A DNA stretch of 38,419 nt from Bacteroidales bacterium. Its GTDB lineage: Bacteria > Bacteroidota > Bacteroidia > Bacteroidales > GCA-2748055. Below the pieces are notes generated by a model. It made no database searches, was not told the DNA's origin, and saw only the letters and a program-made list of their open reading frames with translations. Positions 24,678-35,600 of this stretch are shown one piece after another; positions within the stretch are counted from its first letter, which is position 1, and the number at the start of each line of letters is the position of its first letter. Location of the stretch: the NCBI GenBank assembly GCA_023135955.1, contig JAGLSB010000230.1, positions 1 through 38,419 of the forward strand. Reading direction: 5' to 3'. The position numbers and the translations under genes were made by a program.

Positions 24678-27600
24678 ATGCCATTAGAACAGACAGTTGC
24701 CTTGACCGATTTGATGTTTGATGATAAAAACATCAGGAGTAGAGGCGTCTTAATTGAAATCAAATTGAAATTTCTAAGTGCCTGTTTATTATTCGTTTGT
24801 ATGATTTCTTTTTCTTCCGTATTATTTGCTCAGGATAATGGTATGATTCGTGGAAGGATTACAGAAAAATCCTCACAAGAACCTCTTCCTGGAGTGACGT
24901 TAATAGAGCGTGATCAGAATAATCGTATCATTAATGGAGTTATTACAAATATCAATGGAGATTATGTTTTGGAGGTTAAAGATATCAAAAACCAGATAAG
25001 AGCAAGTTTTGTTGGGTTTGAGACTCAGATTTTTTCTGTAGATAATAGGACGGTAATCAATATTGAGCTGGAGCAATCAAGTACTGAACTTGAAGAAATA
25101 GTGGTTATTGCTAAAGCAGAGAGTGATAATTTAACAGGTGTAAGCACGCGGGATCAGACTGGTTCATCGGTTAAAGTAGATATGGCCAGTTTAATCGGAC
25201 AGGCAGGAGTTTCAGTTGCAAGTGCCTTACAGGGACAGGTTTCTGGATTAGATATAGTTTCAGCGTCTGGTGCGCCAGGTAGTGGATCCAGTATAGTGAT
25301 CCGGGGCATGGGGTCCATAGGGAACACCAATCCTCTGATCGTAATTGATGGCATACCACAGGACGTCTCCTCTGACAATTTCAATTTTGCTTCGGCGGAT
25401 CAGCATGACCTGGGACAGCTACTGAACATTCCGCCCCAGGATATTAAATCGGTCGAAGTATTAAAAGATGCTGCGACTACAGCCGTATGGGGATCCAAAG
25501 GAGCAAACGGGGTTCTTGTTATTGAAACCAATAAAGGAACCAGGGGAAAAATCAACTTCAATTACCAGTACAAGCTGGATGCCAACATTGAGCCATCACC
25601 TCTTCCCATGCTCAATGGAGATGAATATACTATCTTGCAGCGCGAGGAGTGGCATAATGCTTTTGGTGTTTACGAAATTCCTCCTGAAATTGCTTATGAC
25701 AGGAATTTCTCTGACTATTATAATTATTCAGACAATACAGACTGGATCGGAGCCATCACACAGAACTCATTTACCCACGACCACTTCTTTAAATTATCGG
25801 GAGGTAGTGCAAACAGCCGTTATTATACTTCGGTAAATCACCATAGTGAAGTAGGTACAACTATAAACACTTCTTTTGAACGTTTTTCGGTGAGGGCGAA
25901 CTTTGATTATGATATCTCTGACAAATTACGGCTGACAACTAACCTGAATTATACGAATACATTCAGGGAGGATAATCCCGAAACAGAATTGCGTTACAGG
26001 GGCCGCCGAATGAATATCAGACAATTGGCATACATAAAAGCACCCAATATGAGCATTTGGGAACATGATGAATATGGGAACCTGACTGGAGAGTATTTCA
26101 CTCCCATTGAGAGTTACCAGGGTGACGGGGACCTGTACCTGAATCCGGTTGCCGTCTCAAACCTGGGAATGAATGATGTTGAGGGAAACCAGATACAGAA
26201 TAATTTTGTGATCAATTATAAAATAGCTAATTGGATCACTTTCAAGGAAAGCCTGTCATTTTCCTATAACAATAACAAAGGAAAACAGTTTATGCCTTCT
26301 TCTGCTATCGGCGCAGACTGGCTCGATTATAAGAACAATCTTTCCAATGAGAGGAATTTCATGAACCTTCGTTTGCTCAGTCGTTCCCAATTGTTTTTAT
26401 ATCCTTTAAGGAAGAGCAGGGTACATTCGATGACAGGAGTATTGATGTGGGAGATGGAGGAAAAAACTGGCGAATATCTGACCCTGATCAATCAGAAGTC
26501 CCCAAGTATGTATATTACTGATCCGGCGAGGAATTCTCCCAATCTTCCTCAGGGTCAGACATCCTCTTCCAGCTCCAAGTCAAGATTGCTTGGCGCCCTT
26601 TCCAGTTTTAATTATAAGTACAAAGACAAGTATCTGATCACAGCTAATCTGCGGGCCGATGCTAGTTCCAGTTTCGGAGGTAACAACAGCTGGGGACTTT
26701 TCCCGAGCCTGTCGGCTGGCTGGAGGTTCTCAGAGGAAGATTTTCTAAGTTCACTGGCTTTTCTTGACGAATCCAAATTGCGATTGAGTTGGGGACAGTC
26801 GGGGAAGGCCATCGATAACGATAATTATCCGACCTATTCCTATTATGAAACATCCGGACGGTATCTCGACCTCCCGGTCATCAGTCCGGCACAGATGCAG
26901 CTTGATAATCTGAGATGGCAGACTGTCACAAGCTGGAATGCCGGAATCGATCTGAATTTATTCAAGCAGAAGGTTTATATCATGGCTGATATCTATAAGA
27001 AAGAGACGAATAATTTGTTGTGGAAGAATTACGGAATTCCTGGTTCTACCAGTTATGGATCTTTGAAATATTATAACGGTGGTGAATTGCAGAATGTGGG
27101 CTGGGAGTTTTTCACCCGGAGTACGGTCTTTGAAGGAGAAGAATTTCATTTATCCCTTAATTTTAATATTTCTCAGAATTTCAATAGTTTCGAGTCTTTC
27201 CCCCAGAATTTTAACCTTATCCAGGGCAGCGATATCGGGAATGGTGTCTATCCGATGAAAGCAGAAGTGGGGAAGCCCATTGGCAGTTTTTATGGTTTCC
27301 GGTATCTTGGTGTATATCCATCGGATGAAGATGCATACGCACGGAATGAAGCGGGTGATATTATCGTTGATTCCCAGGGGGAACCGATACCAATGACCTA
27401 TAATGAAGTGTACCAGTTCAAGGGTGGGGACGCCATTTATGAAGACAGAAATCACGATGGTAAAATCGACATTATGGACGTGGTTTACATAGGGGACTCC
27501 AACCCGGAGGTTATTGGCGGATTAGGTACTTCTGCACAGTACAAACAGTTCAGTGTTTCTGTAAATTTCCATTATCGTCTCGGTTTCGATATCATTAATA

Positions 27601-28007
27601 TAGTGGCAATGGATACCGAGGGAATGCTTGACCGCAATAACCAGAGCCTTGCCACCATTAACCGGTGGAGAAGGCAGGGTCAGGATGAGGAGGGTTTATT
27701 GCCCAGGGCTTATATCAATCATCCGGCAAATAACCTGGGCTCCGACAGGTATGTGGAACAGGGTGATTTCCTTAGGTTGAACAGTCTCAATCTCAGTTAC
27801 AGGGTCGGCCGTCGAATTGCTAGCAAACTCAATTTAAATGGACTGGAAATCAGAGCTGTTATGCGCAATCTCATGACATTCACAAACTATACCGGACAGG
27901 ATCCGGAGATTGCCAGGGTCAGTACAAATCCGTTTTTCCTTGGTACAGACAGGGCACAGACTCCCCCTGCAAAGATTTATAGTTTGGCCGTTAATATGAA
28001 TTTTTAG
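24678..28007 (+). CDS. SusC/RagA-type TonB-dependent outer-membrane transporter
   Basis: 1109 aa from the first ATG. A hydrophobic signal (L-S-A-C-L-L-F-V-C-M-I-S-F) ends at L-F-A-Q-D near residue 52. An N-terminal CarboxypepD-reg-like domain follows (G-M-I-R-G-R-I-T-E to about 135). The plug domain carries N-P-L-I-V-I-D-G-I-P and V-E-V-L-K-D-A-A-T-T-A-V-W-G-S-K-G-A-N-G-V-L, the SusC signature. The remaining ~800 residues are a beta-barrel ending with L-A-V-N-M-N-F. There is no STN domain, so signalling to an anti-sigma factor is unlikely. It forms the energy-dependent pore of a SusCD complex for oligosaccharides. The ATG at 24678 gives an unusually long leader; ATG 24714 or TTG 24765 would give a more typical signal peptide. 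Confidence 0.94.
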   Translation: MPLEQTVALTDLMFDDKNIRSRGVLIEIKLKFLSACLLFVCMISFSSVLFAQDNGMIRGRITEKSSQEPLPGVTLIERDQNNRIINGVITNINGDYVLEVKDIKNQIRASFVGFETQIFSVDNRTVINIELEQSSTELEEIVVIAKAESDNLTGVSTRDQTGSSVKVDMASLIGQAGVSVASALQGQVSGLDIVSASGAPGSGSSIVIRGMGSIGNTNPLIVIDGIPQDVSSDNFNFASADQHDLGQLLNIPPQDIKSVEVLKDAATTAVWGSKGANGVLVIETNKGTRGKINFNYQYKLDANIEPSPLPMLNGDEYTILQREEWHNAFGVYEIPPEIAYDRNFSDYYNYSDNTDWIGAITQNSFTHDHFFKLSGGSANSRYYTSVNHHSEVGTTINTSFERFSVRANFDYDISDKLRLTTNLNYTNTFREDNPETELRYRGRRMNIRQLAYIKAPNMSIWEHDEYGNLTGEYFTPIESYQGDGDLYLNPVAVSNLGMNDVEGNQIQNNFVINYKIANWITFKESLSFSYNNNKGKQFMPSSAIGADWLDYKNNLSNERNFMNLRLLSRSQLFLYPLRKSRVHSMTGVLMWEMEEKTGEYLTLINQKSPSMYITDPARNSPNLPQGQTSSSSSKSRLLGALSSFNYKYKDKYLITANLRADASSSFGGNNSWGLFPSLSAGWRFSEEDFLSSLAFLDESKLRLSWGQSGKAIDNDNYPTYSYYETSGRYLDLPVISPAQMQLDNLRWQTVTSWNAGIDLNLFKQKVYIMADIYKKETNNLLWKNYGIPGSTSYGSLKYYNGGELQNVGWEFFTRSTVFEGEEFHLSLNFNISQNFNSFESFPQNFNLIQGSDIGNGVYPMKAEVGKPIGSFYGFRYLGVYPSDEDAYARNEAGDIIVDSQGEPIPMTYNEVYQFKGGDAIYEDRNHDGKIDIMDVVYIGDSNPEVIGGLGTSAQYKQFSVSVNFHYRLGFDIINIVAMDTEGMLDRNNQSLATINRWRRQGQDEEGLLPRAYINHPANNLGSDRYVEQGDFLRLNSLNLSYRVGRRIASKLNLNGLEIRAVMRNLMTFTNYTGQDPEIARVSTNPFFLGTDRAQTPPAKIYSLAVNMNF

Positions 28008-28029
28008 CTTCGATTAAATCGTTAGGAAT

Positions 28030-29496
28030 ATGAAGAAGGTTTTCATTTATATATTATTGCCAATTACAGGTATGTTGATGATGTCAGGCTGTGAGGATGC
28101 ATTAAAACTATATCCCCCGGATGGTCTCATAAAAGAGGAATTCTGGCAAACCAAGGAAGATGTGGAGTCTGTTCTGATGGCCGGGTACCAGAGTTTGTCA
28201 AATCTCGATTCCCGGTTGTTCTATTATGGCGAATTAAGAGCCGACATGCTGGATGATGGCGGAAACCTGGGGGCCAACCACAGAAACATCATGGAAAGCA
28301 ACATCTATCCTTCCAATAAATGGGTCGATTGGAGTCCTTTTTATTCCGTGATCAATAATTGCAACCTGGTACTTAAATATGCTCCTGATGTACTTGAAAT
28401 TGATCCCACGTTTTCGGAATTCAAATTCAATACAATGAACGCAGAAGCTGTGTTTCTAAGGAGTCTGGCCTATTTCTACATGGTCAGGATCTGGAAAGAT
28501 GTTCCCTTCGTTCTCACTGCTTACGATAGTGACACGCAAGAATTCTTTCTGGAAAAAACAGATGGCTCAATTATTCTTGATTCGATCAATGTCCAACTGG
28601 AAAATATTCTGCAATATGCCCCTGAAGATCATGAAACCCTGGCAAGAACCAGGGGCAGGTCGACCAGTGGGGCAGTTAATGCATTGCTTGCTGATATAGC
28701 ACTATGGGAGTTTAATTACCAGGATTGCATCGATTATGTCACAAGAGTAGAAGAGAGTTCCCTGTACGAACTGGTGCCTGGTGATTCGTGGTTCAGGATG
28801 TTTTATGAAGGAAATACCCTTGAAGGGATTTTTGAAATCCAGTTTGATAGTGAAGCAGGTCAGAATAACAGCATGTACGACATCACCAAGCCACAGAGTA
28901 ACAACTTTATTGCCAGTGAATTTGCCCTTGAATTATTTTCAGCGGAAATGTTTGGGGAAATTATTCGTGGCTATGGATCAGTCAGGGAAAGTGATAAGAT
29001 TATCTGGAAGTATGTGGGGCAGAGTGCGGACGGACTGATGTTCAGGTCGGGATCCAATCTGAAAAGCACAAACTGGATCGTATACAGGTTGGCTGATTTA
29101 CTACTGATGAAGGCTGAAGCCCTGGCCCAACTAGGTCGATTTAATGAAGCCCTGCAGATTGTCAATGATATCCGTACACGTGCTTTTGTGAATCCATACA
29201 GTCAATTCCAACAAACACCTCAGGCATTTGAAGATATGATTCTTGAAGAGCGGGCGAAGGAGCTTGCTTATGAAGGAAAACGATGGTTTGACCTGATGCG
29301 CATGGGAAGGCGGAATTCCTATGCCAGAAAGGATAAATTGATTGAAATTATTATTAATAATGTGCCAGCTACTCAGAAAAGGGTATTAGCGGCAAAGCTC
29401 AGCGATCCCAATGGATGGTATTTGCCAGTTTCCAGTGATGAGATCGAGAATAACCTAAAACTAGTTCAGAATCCATATTATCAGGTCTATGAATAA
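28030..29496 (+). CDS. SusD/RagB-type surface lipoprotein
   Basis: 488 aa with lipoprotein signal M-M-S-G-C, lipidated Cys about residue 21. SusD traits: early P-P-D-G-L-I-K-E-E-F-W-Q-T-K-E-D-V, N-A-E-A-V-F-L-R-S-L-A-Y-F-Y-M-V-R-I-W-K-D-V-P-F with TPR-like helices in the middle, and a C-terminal block E-E-R-A-K-E-L-A-Y-E-G-K-R-W-F-D-L-M-R-M-G. It covers the SusC barrel from outside and binds the glycan. It lies 22 nt after susC, and its end overlaps the start of the fasciclin gene by 8 nt, which suggests translational coupling. Confidence 0.94.
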   Translation: MKKVFIYILLPITGMLMMSGCEDALKLYPPDGLIKEEFWQTKEDVESVLMAGYQSLSNLDSRLFYYGELRADMLDDGGNLGANHRNIMESNIYPSNKWVDWSPFYSVINNCNLVLKYAPDVLEIDPTFSEFKFNTMNAEAVFLRSLAYFYMVRIWKDVPFVLTAYDSDTQEFFLEKTDGSIILDSINVQLENILQYAPEDHETLARTRGRSTSGAVNALLADIALWEFNYQDCIDYVTRVEESSLYELVPGDSWFRMFYEGNTLEGIFEIQFDSEAGQNNSMYDITKPQSNNFIASEFALELFSAEMFGEIIRGYGSVRESDKIIWKYVGQSADGLMFRSGSNLKSTNWIVYRLADLLLMKAEALAQLGRFNEALQIVNDIRTRAFVNPYSQFQQTPQAFEDMILEERAKELAYEGKRWFDLMRMGRRNSYARKDKLIEIIINNVPATQKRVLAAKLSDPNGWYLPVSSDEIENNLKLVQNPYYQVYE

Positions 29497-31108
29497 TCAT
29501 AAGATAGTGAATAAATATTCCGGTAAAAGCAATATGCTTTGGCATGTTTGGAGGTTCTTTCCACTCCTCCTGCTCATGGTATCCTGCAAGCAGGATCTGC
29601 CTTTAGTACCATTTTATGAGGGTATTAACGAGGGTATGAATGAATCCATAGCTGAATATGTATTAAACAGAGAGGAGTTGTATTCCATGTTTGGCGAATT
29701 ATTGGTTGCAGGATCGCTTGACGGGACATTAACTGCCTACAATCCGCATGGCAATGATTATACCCTTTTTCTGCCTACGAATGATGCATTTGAATCTTTT
29801 ATCGAGAGTAATCCGAAATACCAGGACTTCCAGGATTTGCTATATGATACCGAGTATGTTCATGTGCTGGTTCGCTTTCATATTGTGAATTTAGCCATCC
29901 AGAAGAATGATTTCCCTTTCGGTGTGTTACCGGATACGACTCTTTCGGGTGATCTGCTTAATTTAGGATTTGTAGGGGATATTGATTCAGTTTTAATTAA
30001 AGTAAACAATGAAGCATCGATCATACAGTCTGATATCGAACTGACCAATGGATATATCCATGTTATTGACAAGATGCTTGAACCCGTTGTAGAAAGCAGT
30101 TATGAATGGCTTTCTACCAAGGATCAGTATTCGATTTTCACAGCCGCAATGGCCGAGACCGGCCTGCGGGATACCTTTAAAATAGAAGCAGGTACCGGAA
30201 TTTCTATCTTTCCGCCCAATACAATGCTAATAGAACCTGATGCAGTTTTCGAAAAAAATGGCATTTTTTCCCTGGATGATCTGAAATCGATCTATAGTCC
30301 CGACAGAGACGATTATCAGGATTACACGAACGGATTGTATCAGTTTGTAGCCTATCATATTTTAGAGGAAAAGAATTTTCTGAACAATTTTGAGGGCCAG
30401 AATACCAATTATAATACCTATGCGAGCATGCCTCTCAGGATAAACGGTTTGGGTATTGATTTGAAGGTCAATGAGGGTTCATCAGTATATGATACTGTTA
30501 TCGTGGGCATTGATACCACTCTTATCAATTTCATTGGTATTCAGTACGATTTGAGTAATGTTGCCACAAAGAACGGGGCCATTCATATCATTGATAATGT
30601 GCTGGAACTCTACCGGCCAAGTCCGATAACGCGTAATTTTCAATTTACCGAAGACCCTGTGATCGCGGATGCACGTAAGTCGACCGGAGAATACACGTTT
30701 GATGAAAAGGATAAAGAAAAGTTTGAGTATATCTCCTGGGAAGGAGTTGAAGTACTTAAATATGAATATTCTGCATCCGATATACCCAATATGTGGGGAA
30801 ATGATTACCTGGAGATCAACGGCGACTTCACGATCTCTTATGAATTGCCAGGTATTCTTCCGGGGAATTACATGTTGCGCATCAGAGCCAATGACGAATA
30901 CAATAATAATGCCACTATTCAGATCCTGGTTGATGGAAACAGGGTCGGTGGGAATGTTGATCTTTCGTCGAATCCCAATTCCAATAGCGAAATTATCAAT
31001 TTTGACATCGGAGAAGTTGTTTTTGAGAATTATGAAAGGCATATTATTACAATCAAGGCACTGATTCCGGGAAGGTTCATTTGGGATGCTGTTATTTTTA
31101 ACCCATAA
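29489..31108 (+). CDS. Fasciclin (FAS1) domain lipoprotein A with C-terminal jelly-roll-like module
   Basis: 539 aa. Lipobox L-M-V-S-C (Cys about 33). Two FAS1 domains: the first (about 40-200) with Y-T-L-F-L-P-T-N-D-A-F and closing N-G-Y-I-H-V-I-D-K-M-L; the second (about 208-375) with I-S-I-F-P-P-N-T and closing N-G-A-I-H-I-I-D-N-V-L. From about 385 a beta-sandwich-like domain follows: G-N-Y-M-L-R-I-R-A-N, I-Q-I-L-V-D-G-N-R-V-G-G, I-I-T-I-K-A-L and F-I-W-D-A-V-I-F. This order resembles a CBM6/35-type jelly roll. Likely a surface glycan-binding or adhesive partner of the SusCD pair; no enzyme motif is seen. The start overlaps susD; ATG 29534 is an alternative. Confidence 0.87.
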   Translation: MNNHKIVNKYSGKSNMLWHVWRFFPLLLLMVSCKQDLPLVPFYEGINEGMNESIAEYVLNREELYSMFGELLVAGSLDGTLTAYNPHGNDYTLFLPTNDAFESFIESNPKYQDFQDLLYDTEYVHVLVRFHIVNLAIQKNDFPFGVLPDTTLSGDLLNLGFVGDIDSVLIKVNNEASIIQSDIELTNGYIHVIDKMLEPVVESSYEWLSTKDQYSIFTAAMAETGLRDTFKIEAGTGISIFPPNTMLIEPDAVFEKNGIFSLDDLKSIYSPDRDDYQDYTNGLYQFVAYHILEEKNFLNNFEGQNTNYNTYASMPLRINGLGIDLKVNEGSSVYDTVIVGIDTTLINFIGIQYDLSNVATKNGAIHIIDNVLELYRPSPITRNFQFTEDPVIADARKSTGEYTFDEKDKEKFEYISWEGVEVLKYEYSASDIPNMWGNDYLEINGDFTISYELPGILPGNYMLRIRANDEYNNNATIQILVDGNRVGGNVDLSSNPNSNSEIINFDIGEVVFENYERHIITIKALIPGRFIWDAVIFNP

Positions 31109-31128
31109 TAAGGCTTAAACATTCGCAT

Positions 31129-32661
31129 ATGAAAAGGATACCATGGATAATATTAGTTATAATGAGTGTTTTCCTGGGCAATTGTGCCAAAGAGTGGGAG
31201 GAGCATTATGAGCCTGTTCAGGAAAGTATCAACATGAAGTTATGGGATACGCTTGTAACCATGGAGCAATTCTCGGAATTTATAAAATATGCTGAATTGT
31301 ATGATCTGGATACGGTGATTCAGGCATCCAACGCCAAGACACTTTTCCTTCCCGATAATGATGCGTTTCAATCCTATCTGGCTGGTGATACAACAGGGAT
31401 TGTCGAAACCATGATGTATCATGTTGTTCCTACATTTTTTATGCTTAGAAATGTAGACGATCAATACAGGCTAAAAACCCTTGATGGAAAGTATGCACTC
31501 GTTTCAAATGACGATTATCAGTACAAAGTTGATGGAATTGATATCCTGAACAGTAGTGATTTGTTTCTCGATGGTAAGTATTATGAAACCGATAGTGTCC
31601 TGGTTCCAAAACCCAATTTATACCAGTACCTGACATATAATAGTTCAAGCATAAAGGAATATATCGATAGCAGGGACTCTATCGTTCTGGACCGGGAAAA
31701 TAGCAAGCCTATCTATTTCAATGATCAGGGTCAGACTGTTTATGATTCTGTAGTTACTATTGTTAACCTGTTTGAGGAGGAGTACTTTGCCATTACCGAG
31801 GAATATGAAAATATTGCGGCAACCCTGGTGGTCCCTGACCAGGTAGCTTATGAAACAGCTTTGGACAATATGGCATCCTTTCTCGGGGATCATTACGCTT
31901 CCCATGAAGATATACCGCTGGACTGGCAAAATAACGAATTGATACCCCTTCTACTGAACCGGGGAGTGTATGGGGGCTTATTGGAACCTGAGTATTTTAA
32001 CAGGACAAAAATTGCCAATATTAACGGTGACAGCATTCTGGTCGATCTTGAGCTGGATCCGGCCTCAAGATATATTTGCAGTAATGGGCTGGTATATAAT
32101 TACAGTACTTTTGAAATCGGAGACAGCTTGTACAAGGACAGGAACTTTGAAGCAGAAGATTTTGTTGAATCGCTCGGCTTAGGTAAGTATGTCTGGAGTA
32201 AGGAATTTGTCACAGTTGGAGGCAACCAGGCATTGCTTCCAGATGAGCAGAGGGTTCCCGGAACATCTAACGATACCATTGTTAACATCGATTTTCCGAC
32301 CGGATACACTGGAGATTACAGCGTAAATTTCAAGATCGGGAGAATTTTCCCCAACAGTTACAGGCTGGTCTGGAGAACGAATTACAGAACCTCAGGGATT
32401 TATGCTGTATATGTGAATGGAGAGCGAATTCAACTGGGATTAAGTAAATATGACACGTTTGATACCTATCAATTGTCCGGTGGATTCTTCAGTGTGCTTG
32501 GTTACAAGCTGTATCCCGATAGTCGGGGTTTCTGTACAATTGATGGATGGGTCGAGATTGAAGAATACGGTGATGTCAACATTACTCTGGAATATCTGGA
32601 CTCTGGCAGTTCCAGTGATAACGGACTGAATATAGATTACTTACAATTGTTATTCAGATAA
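31129..32661 (+). CDS. Fasciclin (FAS1) domain lipoprotein B
   Basis: 510 aa with lipoprotein signal F-L-G-N-C (Cys19). FAS1 domain 1 (about 35-165) has K-T-L-F-L-P-D-N-D-A-F and M-M-Y-H-V-V. A second, weaker FAS1-like region (about 170-330) closes with S-N-G-L-V-Y-N-Y-S. The C-terminal ~140 residues again look like a jelly roll: S-Y-R-L-V-W-R-T-N-Y, I-Y-A-V-Y-V-N-G-E-R-I, D-V-N-I-T-L-E-Y and L-N-I-D-Y-L-Q-L-L-F at the very end, like the terminal strands of CBM-type domains. It starts 20 nt after FAS1 protein A and ends 4 nt before the second susC, so it is in the same operon. Probably surface-exposed and glycan-binding; unproven. Confidence 0.83.
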   Translation: MKRIPWIILVIMSVFLGNCAKEWEEHYEPVQESINMKLWDTLVTMEQFSEFIKYAELYDLDTVIQASNAKTLFLPDNDAFQSYLAGDTTGIVETMMYHVVPTFFMLRNVDDQYRLKTLDGKYALVSNDDYQYKVDGIDILNSSDLFLDGKYYETDSVLVPKPNLYQYLTYNSSSIKEYIDSRDSIVLDRENSKPIYFNDQGQTVYDSVVTIVNLFEEEYFAITEEYENIAATLVVPDQVAYETALDNMASFLGDHYASHEDIPLDWQNNELIPLLLNRGVYGGLLEPEYFNRTKIANINGDSILVDLELDPASRYICSNGLVYNYSTFEIGDSLYKDRNFEAEDFVESLGLGKYVWSKEFVTVGGNQALLPDEQRVPGTSNDTIVNIDFPTGYTGDYSVNFKIGRIFPNSYRLVWRTNYRTSGIYAVYVNGERIQLGLSKYDTFDTYQLSGGFFSVLGYKLYPDSRGFCTIDGWVEIEEYGDVNITLEYLDSGSSSDNGLNIDYLQLLFR

Positions 32662-32665
32662 GAAA

Positions 32666-35600
32666 ATGAATGATTACATGAAAAAGTATGGCTTAATAAT
32701 CTGTTTGTCGCTATTCCTGTTAAGCAATGGTTATGCACAGGAAGGTTTTCGGATAAATGGTGTAGTTCTGGGTACAAATGGAAAACCGGTCAAGGATGTT
32801 TCTATCAGCATTGAAGGAGTAGGTATACAGCCCGAGTATTCTGATGAAACGGGGAACTTTATCATTGATGCACCTTCGGGTGATGTCTGGCTGATCATTC
32901 AGCCGGTACGACAGTACAAAAGCAAGCGTGTCTATCTGAACAACCGGAACCAACTAAAGATATACCTGACAGAAACCCATATTAAGTCAGGTTATGATGA
33001 TGTTACACTGATCAATAATGATTTTAAGCGGCGGGATGTACTATCGGTGCTCAGTGATCTGGATCAGGATCTTGTGGAAGAGAACAACTTTGTTACAATT
33101 GATCAGATGTTACAGGGAAGAATATCAGGAATGATGATTACCGGTAGCTCAGGGATGCCCGGTCAGGCTTCCTTCAGCAATATCCGGGGAATGGTTTCAA
33201 TGAATACGTCAAATGCTCCATTAGTGGTGGTGGATGGAATGCCCGTGGAGAGGCCGGGTCTTTTTATTTCGGGAATAGAGGGAAACAGTTATAATCCGTT
33301 CTCCACCATTGATCCCTCGGATATTTCAAGTATCTACATTCTGAAAGATCCTGTTCATGCCACGCTTTATGGTACCAAAGCTTCTAACGGGATTATACTG
33401 ATTGAAACCCTGAAGGCATCGGCTACACAAACAACCATCAATGTCTCTTTTAAAACCGGTCTGCGCACAACTCCTTCCAGGTTGATTCCTCAGCTGAATG
33501 CAGAGCAGTACAAAACCCTGGCAAATGAGATCCTGATGTCTTCACCAAAAAAACTTGAGTTATTCGAAATTGATTATCCGGGTTTGTATACGACCGAGGC
33601 CGATGATGCGTACTACCGGTATATGCATCACACCAATTGGCAAAACCTGATTTTTTCCAATGCAGTCATGACCAATGCTTACATGTCAATTAAGGGAGGA
33701 AGTGAGATTGCCACCTATGGTTTGTCAGTCGGCTACCATGACGAGGACGGGGTTTTCAAGAATTCAAGGTATAATCGCTATAATGTCAGTTTTGTGAGTG
33801 ATCTGAACATTTTTTCCTGGTTCAAGATGAATGTGAATGCCTATCTTACCAATAGCAATGCCTATCTCATGGAGTCGGCACTGTCCCCGCAGACAAGCCC
33901 GGTGGCAACAAGTCTTTTTAAACCACCGATCATGTTTCCTTATCAGTATGATGATGAAGGGCAGCAGTTAACAAGCCTTGATGAGGTGGACGAACTGGGT
34001 ACCAGTAATCCTGTCGCCGTAGTGAATAATTTCATTGGTGATAACAAGAATTACCGGTTCATATCATCCATTAAGGGACAGGCCGATATATCAGACCATC
34101 TGAATTTCACAACTCTTATGGGAATCAACTTTAATACTTTGAAGGAGTTCATCTTCAGACCCAACCGGGGAATGGAAAGTTATCTGGCCGGAGAGGTTCA
34201 TAATATTGCCAGAGCAACCAATAATTATTTGTACGCATTTTACACCGATAACTATTTCAGATACAATAAGCAGGTAGGTACAAAGCACCGGTTTGTTTCC
34301 ACTGCCGGATTGCGTGTTAATACCAATACTTATGAGGCTGATTTTGGCGAGGCATTTAACCTACCGGAAAATGACCAGTATTCAAGTCTGAACTCAGGCG
34401 AAACTGATATGAAGAATATCGGAGGAATGAATGAACGGTGGAACTGGATGTCTCTCTATCATCATTTTGTGTATAAATACCAGGATAAATACATCCTGAA
34501 CACATCGCTTTCCGGAGATTTTTCTACTCGTACAGGTCATGAGGCTGAGACCTTGCTACGGCTGAATGGATCCCCCCTGGGCCTTTTTTATTCTATTGGT
34601 GCTGGCTGGAGAATCTCCGAAGAGGGATTCATGAAATCAATGAGTGAACTGGATAATTTATTACTGAGGGCATCCTTTGGAACATCAGGTAATGATGATA
34701 TTGGTAACACGAGTGCTCGTGATTACTACTTTGTTACCCTGTATCGTGAAACTTCAGGACTGGTTCCCAGTGTGATGGCAAACAAATACCTGAAGCATGA
34801 AACACTCAGTCAATTGAATGGAGGAGTGGATCTTTCAGTTTTTGGAGACAGGGCTTCATTGTCCGTTGATTATTTCAAAAAAACAACAGATGATCTGCTG
34901 ATCAATGATCCGCTTGAGGGTTTCCTGGGGTTTGACAACAGGTTATCCAACACGGGTAAAGTGGAAAACAGGGGATTGGAAATCTCTTTGTTTTACCGGG
35001 TCATTGACAGAGAACATTTTAAAATGGACCTGTTGACCAATTTCACAACCCTTCAAAATGAAGTGAAGGATCTTGGTGATAAGACATTGATTACAGATTT
35101 TCCCGGAGGAGCATTTGTGACCCGGGAAGGTGATCCGTTGAACAGCTTTTATGGTTATACATTTCAGGGAGTGTATGCCACTCAGCAGGATGCTGAACAG
35201 GCATCATTGGTCAATGAGCGTGGGATACCCTTTGGAGTGGGTGATGTCATTTATGCTGATTATTCCGGTCCAGAAAGGGAACCCGACGGTGTGATTGATG
35301 ATTATGATAAGGTGAATCTGGGTTCACCGTTGCCAGATTATTATGGGAATTTCACCAGCAACTTCAGTTATAAACGGTGGTCGGTCAATCTTCACGTTTC
35401 CTATACCGCAGGAAATGAAGTGTTTAATTATACCAGATACCTTAATGAAAGAATGGTTGATCTGTCCAACCAGAGCACATCAGTTTTGAATCGCTGGCAA
35501 TCTGACGGGGATATTACTCAGGTTCCGCGTGCATTGTGGAATGACCCAGTTGGAAACTCAGCATTTTCATCGCGATGGATTGAAGACGGATCCCATTTCA

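Noticed and set aside
30482-31042. 186-codon open frame on the - strand
   Set aside because: Antisense to the jelly-roll tail of FAS1 protein A; no protein-like features.
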